From Natronoplasma sp964602715 (GTDB lineage: Archaea; Thermoplasmatota; Thermoplasmata; Halarchaeoplasmatales; Halarchaeoplasmataceae), in NCBI GenBank assembly GCA_964602715.1, contig CAZRSB010000003.1, forward strand, positions 1 through 64,000: a stretch of DNA of 64,000 bases. Reading direction: 5' to 3'. The position numbers and the translations under genes were made by a program. Numbering within the stretch: position 1 is the stretch's first letter; each line of letters starts with the position of its first letter. Below, one piece after another: positions 9,191 through 15,584 of the stretch. Below the pieces are notes generated by a model, which ran no database searches, had not been told where the DNA came from, and was given only the letters and a program-made list of their open reading frames with translations.

Positions 9191-9531
9191 TCAAATAATT
9201 TTTGAGACCGTTGTTTTATGATGTCAAATTCATAATGAACCTCTACATTTTCTTTATAAAAAATTGGAACAGTATTTCATTTTCCACCTACTCAAACTCG
9301 CATCTCTCGCAATCCATCGATAGCTTCGGCACCGGGGTCTCCATCTTCAGTATGGCGAAAGAGAATAGTAAGGAGTAAGAGCACCCAGAGGAGTACGAGT
9401 GAAAGAGATTTTTTCTGTGCTGTAATAGGTCATTAAATCACATCTGGGTCTACTGATAGTTTAGTTACCAACATCGAACAGGAAACCGTAATCATTATGA
9501 AACACCTATGTGTTTACATAGGGAGGATATG
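9191..9531. other. Gap with a possible decayed membrane-peptide frame
   Basis: No intact gene. On the minus strand, about 9295-9429, a frame without a standard start encodes one strong hydrophobic helix (SLSLVLLWVLLLLTILF) followed by an acidic tail. It could be a remnant. The DNA just before 9532 carries the GGGAGG ribosome site of the next gene. Confidence 0.3.
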
Positions 9532-10287
9532 ATGCGCAAGAACACTATGCTGACCTTGGAGGAGAGCGTGACAGAAACGGCCAAAACCATTGGTATAAAT
9601 CTCAGTCAAGTGGCCGAGAAGGCCATAAAAGAGAGGATTCAAGAGATACTAAGACCAAGGGGAGAGGGGGTTGTTCAGATCCCCCAAACGGAAAAGGTGG
9701 TGCTAAAGAACGTCGGACATTTCCAAGGTGAGAGGGAATTTGAGTTTTCGAGCGGCGTGAATATCATAGTCGGGCCTAACGCTTCAGGAAAAACTACCAT
9801 AATCGATTCGTTGAGAGCTGCCTATGGAGATGAAAGGTCTCCGACGAAGAACCAGTTCATGGAGGAAGAAGATGAGAGCTGGGTACGTGTCGTCCCTGAA
9901 AACGGAGCAATAAGAAGGAACGTTGGAGATGAGATCTCGTTCCCGCAGGGAGATACTTCTGAAAGGCTCGATCTAGAGAGATTCGAGGGCTTAACCGAGG
10001 ACGTTAAAGAGCGGCTGAAGTCTAGTGAAACTGAGAGAGCCCTATCAGAGGGAGATAGAGTTCTCAAGGAGATCATCCTCCAGTCGATGGCCACGAGAGG
10101 TAACGAATGTTATCTTAGAGATGGGACGTTGGCGATGTTAGATACAGAGATGAAAGAGATGGTTTTGGATTTCCTATATGAACAGGAATTTCAGGTCATA
10201 CTCACTTACCCTGAGAGAGGGGAGGAAGATAGCGTGATAAGTTCAGAAGATCACAACTTGATAGAATTGGGAGAGAGGAGGTCCTAA
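9532..10287 (+). CDS. RHH-like domain fused to a RecF/SMC-type P-loop ATPase
   Basis: A 251-residue protein. The start at 9532 is chosen because GGGAGG (9521-9526) lies five bases upstream; an ATG at 9508 precedes that site. Residues about 5-40 (TLEESVTETAKTIGINLSQ, then VAEKAIKERI) look like a ribbon-helix-helix or CcdA-antitoxin-like dimer. From residue 55 an ATPase head follows: strand FEFSSGVNIIVG and Walker A GPNASGKTT. The Walker B position reads CYLRDGTLAMLD, so Gly stands where the catalytic Glu would be, and QVILTYPE follows. The coiled-coil arms of full RecF/SMC proteins are missing. A DNA-bound ATP switch is a reasonable inference. The TPR gene follows about 100 bases downstream. 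Confidence 0.72.
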   Translation: MRKNTMLTLEESVTETAKTIGINLSQVAEKAIKERIQEILRPRGEGVVQIPQTEKVVLKNVGHFQGEREFEFSSGVNIIVGPNASGKTTIIDSLRAAYGDERSPTKNQFMEEEDESWVRVVPENGAIRRNVGDEISFPQGDTSERLDLERFEGLTEDVKERLKSSETERALSEGDRVLKEIILQSMATRGNECYLRDGTLAMLDTEMKEMVLDFLYEQEFQVILTYPERGEEDSVISSEDHNLIELGERRS

Positions 10288-10376
10288 AATATGTCAAAAT
10301 TCATTCGCCCCCTATTAGAGGGTTTTAATTGTGAGAAAAAGTATTACATCCCCCGAGAGTTGAAAAGGAGGTATTG

Positions 10377-10391
10377 ATGATCCCTTGGTGA
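10377..10391 (+). promoter_or_regulatory. Four-codon mini-ORF between SD and TPR gene start
   Basis: A strong AAGGAGG (10365-10371) sits six bases before an ATG that opens a frame encoding only Met-Ile-Pro-Trp before TGA. That TGA overlaps the GTG at 10388 (GTGA), a possible start of the downstream TPR protein. This arrangement suggests translational coupling. Confidence 0.4.
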
Positions 10392-11596
10392 AGATCATGT
10401 CAGGAAAAGAAAAACAGGGGTTACACGATCTTTCTGAGGAAGCGATGGACCATTTTATAGAAGGTGTGGAAAAGCAGGAAAATGGTCTGTTAGAAGAGGC
10501 TATAGAAGAATATGAAAAAGTGATCTCTATCGAAACAAACGATGCTTCAACAAGGAATGATAACGTAGATGCTTCTCGTAGAAATGGAAAGTCCGGTGAG
10601 GAATCCCAGACCTATGATAAGGCCCCCTCTATCGAACCAAAACTCGTTAGAGTGTGGGGCATCAAGGGAAAGGCCCATTTTGAAAAGGAAGAGTACGATG
10701 AGGCCATAAGATGCTTGGACAGAGCCACTTTAATCGATCCCAAGTACACCAATATGTGGATCCATAAGGGAAATGCCTACTTTGGGAGGGGAGAGTATGA
10801 TGAGGCTATTGAGTGCTACGATAAGGCTACTGCTATCGAAGCCAAGTATCCCGAATACGCTAAAGTCCTGAACAGCAAGGCCGAATATGCTAAAGGTTGG
10901 AATGGAAAGGGAAAAGCCTACCAAAAGAAAGGTAAGTATGATGAGGCTATTGAGTGCTACGATAAGGCTATCTCTATAGATGCTGGGGGCGGTATAACAT
11001 GGGAGATCGATTCTGAGCATGCTATAGCGTGGAATAATAAAGGAAATGTATACAAGGAGAGAGGTGAGTACGATGAGGCTATACGATGCCTTGACAAAGC
11101 CACTTCCATCAAGCCAGAGTACACTAATGCGTGGATCAATAAAGGAGTTGCCTATGATGGAAAAGAAGAGTACGATGAGGCCATACGATGCCATGAAAAA
11201 GCGATCTCTCTTGATTCTGAGAACGCTGGTGTATTGAATAACAAAGGATTGGCCTATGAGGGGAAGGAAGAGTATGAGAAGGCTATAGGCTTCTTTGACA
11301 AAGCCACATCCCTCGATCCTGAGTGTGTTGGAGCATGGATTAATAAAGGCAATGCCTACAGAAAGAAGGGAGAGTTTGACGAGGCGATCCGCTGTTGTGA
11401 GAAAGTTTTATCCCTAGATTCTACGGATCCTGTAGCTTCGGCCATAATCTGGGCTTCTAAAGGGATGGTACATCGGGATAATGAGGAACTAACAGAGGCG
11501 AAAGAATGTTTTGAAAAGGCTCTTGATCTCTTTCCAGAGTTGTCAGAAGTTGAACCTGTTTTGTCTGAGGTCAAAGAAGAACTAGCCGAAACGTGA
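10388..11596 (+). CDS. Tetratricopeptide-repeat protein
   Basis: A 402-residue scaffold protein of about nine TPR units. Clear units have the form YDEAIECYDKAxSIDxx and AWxNKGxAYxxKGE, beginning near residue 30 and running to the C terminus. Near-identical DNA in successive units indicates recent duplication. Two stretches between repeats (about residues 50-75 and 155-170) are irregular. Possible starts are GTG at 10388, coupled to a mini-ORF, and ATG at 10397. TPR arrays bind peptides of partner proteins. The upstream RHH-ATPase and a second TPR gene at 14786 are candidate functional associates, but no partner is proven. Confidence 0.88.
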   Translation: MKIMSGKEKQGLHDLSEEAMDHFIEGVEKQENGLLEEAIEEYEKVISIETNDASTRNDNVDASRRNGKSGEESQTYDKAPSIEPKLVRVWGIKGKAHFEKEEYDEAIRCLDRATLIDPKYTNMWIHKGNAYFGRGEYDEAIECYDKATAIEAKYPEYAKVLNSKAEYAKGWNGKGKAYQKKGKYDEAIECYDKAISIDAGGGITWEIDSEHAIAWNNKGNVYKERGEYDEAIRCLDKATSIKPEYTNAWINKGVAYDGKEEYDEAIRCHEKAISLDSENAGVLNNKGLAYEGKEEYEKAIGFFDKATSLDPECVGAWINKGNAYRKKGEFDEAIRCCEKVLSLDSTDPVASAIIWASKGMVHRDNEELTEAKECFEKALDLFPELSEVEPVLSEVKEELAET

Positions 11597-11638
11597 AGAT
11601 TCAAAAACGTGGAGAGGAAAGAGAGGCTTAGATGTTAG

Positions 11639-11830
11639 GGGGGATTTTACCTTCCATCCAAAGCATCAGAAAGTCGAGCCCTCCCTGATAGTGATCTCTG
11701 TATTTCCTCCAAACATTTACTTGATAAATGTTTGAAAGTAAACAATATAGAGATTCTGGATGAATACATTACGTTGGCGGACAAGAGATCAACAGGAGGC
11801 TCAACATGGTTAATCAGAAATAGCCTATAA
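11639..11830 (+). pseudogene. Possible gene remnant without a start codon
   Basis: After a TAG at 11636 the frame stays open for 63 codons and ends at TAA 11828-11830. It reads like protein (for example NNIEILDEYITLADKR), but the only possible start is a late TTG. I read it as the tail of a decayed gene; chance openness cannot be excluded. Confidence 0.3.
11710..11734. repeat. Perfect 10-bp inverted repeat
   Basis: CAAACATTTA, five bases, then TAAATGTTTG. It lies in the untranslated gap between the TPR gene and the duplicated-domain gene. It could be an operator or the foot of a transcript end. Confidence 0.55.
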
Positions 11831-11911
11831 TGTCGTTGAGTCAATAAAAATTCATTCCCCAAAATGTTATATTCTTTTCATCATTTTTACTCGAAAAAGA
11901 AGGTGAGTGGA

Positions 11912-12862
11912 ATGAAAAAATTGGAAAAGTATCTGAGAACCGATACACACCAAATGAAATTAAGTGGCTATGCCTACGACTCGGTGGGAGAGTTGATAGA
12001 AAATAAAAATATTTCGAGAGGGATATACGAAGGTTGGAAAAAAACGGGGTTGATCTCTGAACCTGAAGATTTCAAAGAAGAGGATGTTGGAATAACAAAA
12101 TTGGAGACCGAGATTGATTTTCTCGCCACTTTGTCCAACTCAGACTTGAGTTGGAAGAATATAAGTGAATTTCTTTCTGAACTCTCTAAGCCTTACCATT
12201 ATGAGATTACTGGCTTATTTTATGATATAGGTAATGATAGGTTCATAGTCAAAGAAAATCTCTTGGAGGAAGAGTTGAAAAAAACTCGTGTTAGAGAATT
12301 TGAGGAGATTAATTTTGAAGACTTTTTACGCAAAAAAGAAACGAATTATGAGGATTTAAAAAAGTTAGAAACAATTGGCTTCCTCACAGATTTGCCCTCG
12401 AAGGATACAATCTTATCACTAGATGAACACAAAGAGGTCGATTTTCTCTGTGATTTATTGGAGAGCGGTTTAACTTGGGATAAAGTGAACACTCTTCTTG
12501 ATAGGCTTGAGAAACCATACCAATACGATTCTAATGAACTATTATATAAGATTGAAAATGGAGAGTTCCTCACTAAAGGTGATGTAATAGTAAATGAAAT
12601 TAAAGACCAAATTATTTCTGAGGAGTACCTAAAAGAAAGAATAATGGATGAGCATGAGACTGAGATTATAGAAAGCACACTACATAGTCTTCAGGAGAAT
12701 CTCCAAGATTCAGAATTAGATTTAGTAGAAGACCAGCTAACTGAGGTTGGGGAAAAAATTATCTTTAGATGTAGGGAAATTCTAAATGAAAATATAGAGG
12801 AGATCTACGAAGAAAGAACCAAGGAGTTTGAATTAAGAAAGGATAGAAAGAGAGGTTTTTAA
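11912..12862 (+). CDS. Hypothetical protein with internally duplicated domain
   Basis: A 316-residue protein, started at the ATG five bases after GGTGAG rather than at the earlier ATG of 11864. Two copies of a domain of about 70 residues are visible. One has EIDFLATLSNSDLSWKNI, then LSKPYHYEITGLFYDI (about residues 60-125). The other has EVDFLCDLLESGLTWDKV, then LEKPYQYDSNELLYKI (about 175-235). Each begins after a short helical lead (GLISEPEDF, GFLTDLPSKD). The C-terminal 80 residues are a charged helix. No family is recognised; the SWKNI and TWDKV segments look like short helix-turn-helix units. Confidence 0.65.
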   Translation: MKKLEKYLRTDTHQMKLSGYAYDSVGELIENKNISRGIYEGWKKTGLISEPEDFKEEDVGITKLETEIDFLATLSNSDLSWKNISEFLSELSKPYHYEITGLFYDIGNDRFIVKENLLEEELKKTRVREFEEINFEDFLRKKETNYEDLKKLETIGFLTDLPSKDTILSLDEHKEVDFLCDLLESGLTWDKVNTLLDRLEKPYQYDSNELLYKIENGEFLTKGDVIVNEIKDQIISEEYLKERIMDEHETEIIESTLHSLQENLQDSELDLVEDQLTEVGEKIIFRCREILNENIEEIYEERTKEFELRKDRKRGF

Positions 12863-13036
12863 GTCTCTCTAGTCTTATTTAAAGGGTCAGAGATAGAGAG
12901 AGATTAACTTTATGCTAACATTATATCCACTAATTAGGGATGTTGGGGCTTCTGATAATAAATTAAATACCGGAGATCTTTAAACCCTAGGTCCTCTAAT
13001 CCAAGGTCATGGCTAAAGATCCTCTATCTCTGTTTT

Positions 13037-13858
13037 TTAAGAGGCTTTGTACCCTTGACAGTTATCGCAGTACCATCTTTCAAATTCTTCGATAAATCGT
13101 AGAGATTTACTACAGTCTGGACACGGCGGGGAGCCGGGTTTTGGATCAGGTGAGTTAGGCTCAGATGGAGTTCTACATCTCCGTGAATCTCTAGACTTTT
13201 TTGGATCGATACCAGTCTCTCCAGTTGGCGAGTTTTCAGGTGAGCTTTCCTCTTTTTTTTCTTCGGGCGCATGTTCCTTATCCTGGTCGCTCTGGTCGTT
13301 CACCTCGATCTCTTCTTCACTGCCTTTCTCTTCGTCTATCTCTTGGGAGTTTTCCTCATCGAGTCCATCTTCCTGGACATCTACTTTTTCACTTTCCTCT
13401 CTGAGATCCCCTTCTTCACTTTCTTCAAGAGCCTCTTCTTCCTCTACATCCTGCTGTTCCTCGTCTTCTTCACCTGCATCAGATTCATCTTTTTCGCTTT
13501 CTTTTGTCTCTTTGGATACCTCTTCATCTCTTTCTTCTTTAGTCGGGCCCTCGCCTGGTTGGAGCGTGCTCTCTTCGCTCTTCATTTTCTTCTCTACTTC
13601 ATCTTCTGAGATCTGTTCTTCCGATTTCTCAGACTTGCTCTTATTGTTCTGGATCCGATCGATGATCTCTCTGCGATCCCTGTTTTTCCTTTTCAAGTCC
13701 CTATCATTTTTCCGGTGCCATTCCTTTCGCTCTTTCATCTCATCTCTATTTGGTGGTCTGTAAAGTAGCGGAGCGTCCTCCACGGGGGCTAAAAAAGGTT
13801 TTCGAAGTTCTTTTTCTGAGAGGGAAAACCCCTCTTCTAGATCTTCTTCAGCATGCAT
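13037..13858 (-). CDS. Acidic disordered protein with C-terminal zinc ribbon
   Basis: A 273-residue protein. The first 70 residues are mixed and the next 35 strongly basic (KERKEWHRKNDRDLKRKNR). About 110 residues of Glu/Asp/Ser/Lys low complexity follow, then a Pro/Ser linker. A C-terminal zinc ribbon (CPDCSKSL, then WYCDNCQGY) closes the protein. The ribbon is the kind found at protein ends that touch nucleic acids or basal transcription factors. The long acidic tract may mimic DNA or bind basic proteins. It is followed upstream by an RHH gene on the same strand, so the two may be co-transcribed. Family unknown. Confidence 0.68.
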   Translation of the reverse strand: MHAEEDLEEGFSLSEKELRKPFLAPVEDAPLLYRPPNRDEMKERKEWHRKNDRDLKRKNRDRREIIDRIQNNKSKSEKSEEQISEDEVEKKMKSEESTLQPGEGPTKEERDEEVSKETKESEKDESDAGEEDEEQQDVEEEEALEESEEGDLREESEKVDVQEDGLDEENSQEIDEEKGSEEEIEVNDQSDQDKEHAPEEKKEESSPENSPTGETGIDPKKSRDSRRCRTPSEPNSPDPKPGSPPCPDCSKSLRFIEEFERWYCDNCQGYKAS

Positions 13859-13977
13859 GCTATCAATAAGTACTAGTTCGGATAAACTATATAAATGTTT
13901 TTAATTCTACATATCACTCCATAATTATTAGCCCCTAATATTTAGATAGCATATTAGGCTCTAATAATCTGCTAAAT

Positions 13978-14271
13978 TCATCCTTTCCAGAAGCAATCAT
14001 CACAAAAAACGCACCTCTTTCCTTCTAAATCTATTTTATATCGCTCTTTACACTCTTCAAAACCTTCTTGTCGCCCCTCTTCACGGGCTTCTTCTATCTC
14101 TTTTTTGAGATCTAGACTATCTTTGATGATCTCCTCCAGCCAATCTTTTTTGCTCATATCTACTTCCTGGAGGAGTTCCTCCAATTCCTCTTTCAGTTCT
14201 CGATCAACTCGGAAATTAATAATCGGATTTTGCTTCTCATATTTCTCCCTGGAAGGCGCTTTATCAGCCAT
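13978..14271 (-). CDS. RHH regulator with Cys-rich tail
   Basis: A 97-residue protein. Residues about 16-60 are a ribbon-helix-helix domain: strand PIINFRVDRELKEELEELL, then MSKKDWLEEIIKDSL. A charged helix and a C-terminal cluster (C near 74, then CVFCDDC) that could bind zinc or an Fe-S centre follow. RHH dimers typically bind tandem palindromic operators. Seven 12-bp palindromic repeats begin immediately behind its TATA box, which strongly suggests autoregulation or a partition-type complex. The TATA-to-ATG distance (about 25 bases) implies a leaderless mRNA. Confidence 0.8.
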   Translation of the reverse strand: MADKAPSREKYEKQNPIINFRVDRELKEELEELLQEVDMSKKDWLEEIIKDSLDLKKEIEEAREEGRQEGFEECKERYKIDLEGKRCVFCDDCFWKG

Positions 14272-14293
14272 TATAATTATAACATCACCTGCT

Positions 14294-14300
14294 CTATATA
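14294..14300 (-). promoter_or_regulatory. TATA box of the RHH gene
   Basis: The minus strand reads TATATAG about 25 bases before the ATG at 14271. The repeat array starts seven bases further upstream, where the BRE and TFB would bind. Confidence 0.6.
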
Positions 14301-14306
14301 GTTTTT

Positions 14307-14390
14307 TTGTTTTCTACATAGTTTACTATATGGTTTTCCATACAGTTTTCCATATGGTTTGCTGTATGGTTTTCCATATCGTTTGCTATG
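14307..14390. repeat. Seven tandem 12-bp palindromic repeats (iterons)
   Basis: Units start at 14307, 14319, 14331, 14343, 14355, 14367 and 14379. The commonest unit is TGGTTTTCCATA (exact at 14331 and 14367). Variants include TAGTTTACTATA and TGGTTTGCTGTA. With the preceding bases each forms TATGG-TTTT-CCATA, an overlapping inverted repeat at exact 12-bp spacing. This matches how RHH repressors polymerise on DNA, and also resembles plasmid iterons or parS/parC sites. It sits directly upstream of the RHH gene. Confidence 0.85.
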
Positions 14391-14500
14391 TGCAAAGGGA
14401 GATTTTCTCTTATACTCGATCATCTCCTATAAATTCTCTGGATAGCGATTTTAGTCAAGGCGTAGTAGGGGTACACTAAAAGGTGCACTATTCCTCGGAA

Positions 14501-14570
14501 ACCGCCGCATGCGGTATATTATACCCCTTCATTTCACCCCTGCCGGCCCCAGGGGGGATGAGGGGTCCCC
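14501..14570. repeat. GC-rich nested palindromes and hairpin
   Basis: Overlapping palindromes CCGCATGCGG (14505-14514) and GGTATATTATACC (14513-14525) come first. A hairpin follows with outer arms CCCCTTCAT (14524-14532) and ATGAGGGG (14558-14565), and inner arms CCCCTG (14537-14542) and CAGGGG (14550-14555). The segment is far richer in G+C than its surroundings. It could be a replication or nicking site, or part of a structured RNA. Confidence 0.6.
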
Positions 14571-14720
14571 AAGGGACGAGAGGAAAAGATGGAAGGAGGG
14601 AGCAGGGAAGACAGAAGAAAAGCCGGAGAGGAAAGAAGTAGGAGTAAGAAGAGAGGGGCGAGGGACCGGCGGAAGAGGATGAGATAGCAGGCGGAGATGA
14701 GAAAAAAGTATAGGTAGAAA
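14571..14720 (+). other. Strongly purine-rich tract
   Basis: About 150 bases that are nearly all A and G on this strand, between the GC-rich hairpin and the TPR gene promoter. A short Arg-rich frame (14589-14687, 32 residues) exists, but its composition follows the purine bias, so I do not call a gene. The tract could form triplex or single-stranded DNA at an origin. Confidence 0.5.
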
Positions 14721-14785
14721 TTAAGAAAGTTTATATTTTAGACGAGCACTCTTTATATGTCAGACAGACTGGAGGCATTAAAAAT

Positions 14786-15460
14786 ATGCGAGAAAGCACG
14801 ATGAAAAGATCATCTGTGAGGGAAGAATTTGATATGGTGTTCGAAGAAGAAAATCTAGAAAAAGCAAGAGAAAGTCTTCAGAGGAAGATAGACGAGCTCG
14901 AAGACAAAAAGAAATTGGGAGATGCTCACTACCTTCTAGGATACATTTGCCAACGAGATGAGGACTATGATAAAGCCTACGAGCATTTGAGAGAAGCGGA
15001 GAAGTTGAGAAGAACAGTCGATGATAAAGAAGGGCTGGTAGAGACTCTCTCCTTCCTAGGAACTGTTGAAAAAGAAAAAGGGAATGAAGAGAAAGGGTTA
15101 GAAAATTTAGCTGAAGCGGCAGGTCTAGAAAGGGAACTAGAAAACTTCGAAAGTGCAGGAACATTCTACGCTATGCTCGCTAATGGACATGATGAATTGG
15201 GTAGAACTGATGAGGTCCTTCACTATCAGAACAAAGCGATAGAGATGATGGAAGAGTTAGATAAAAAGGGCGAAAGCACCTTGAATGTAGAGGCTATGAT
15301 TTTCACCAAAAAAGGTGGAGAAGAACTTCGAGACATCCATGGAAAGCGTATAGAGGCGTTTAAAGAGGAATATGAAGGTGAATCAGAGGTGTTAACAACG
15401 TTTGAAGCCTTCGACGAGATGGAAAACTCCTTGTCAGAGTTGAGGGAAGAACTAGACTGA
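14786..15460 (+). CDS. TPR-like helical repeat protein
   Basis: A 224-residue protein. Three or four TPR-like helical pairs run from about residue 15 to 150 (DAHYLLGYICQRDEDYDKAY, then ETLSFLGTVEKEKGNEEKG, then TFYAMLANGHDELGRTDEV). A charged C-terminal helix follows. GGAGG at 14771 precedes the ATG; a TATA-like TTTATATT lies near 14730. It differs from the other TPR protein by degenerate units, more like Rap/PlcR-type or MalT-type superhelices. It faces away from the RHH/iteron locus across the GC-rich segment and may serve the same element. Confidence 0.75.
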   Translation: MRESTMKRSSVREEFDMVFEEENLEKARESLQRKIDELEDKKKLGDAHYLLGYICQRDEDYDKAYEHLREAEKLRRTVDDKEGLVETLSFLGTVEKEKGNEEKGLENLAEAAGLERELENFESAGTFYAMLANGHDELGRTDEVLHYQNKAIEMMEELDKKGESTLNVEAMIFTKKGGEELRDIHGKRIEAFKEEYEGESEVLTTFEAFDEMENSLSELREELD

Positions 15461-15584
15461 TCTGCAACGTCTTAAAACCTTTTGAATCTTTAACCCACTA
15501 GGGCAATATAGAGGACCCTAGGGATACGACAAGTTAGAGAAAAAATAAGATTTTGAAATATATACTTTAGCCTGATTCATAATT

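Noticed and set aside
9288..9433. Short CxxC-containing minus-strand frame
   Set aside because: The ATG at 9433 is not in frame with the Cys motif; the in-frame part has only 18 codons.
13201..13763. Several hydrophobic plus-strand frames
   Set aside because: They are the antisense of the Glu/Lys-rich low-complexity region of the zinc-ribbon gene.
14307..14390. CRISPR array
   Set aside because: Units are 12 bp and contiguous, without spacers; no cas gene is present.
14589..14687. 32-codon Arg-rich frame
   Set aside because: Its content follows directly from the purine-rich DNA; no ribosome site or family match.
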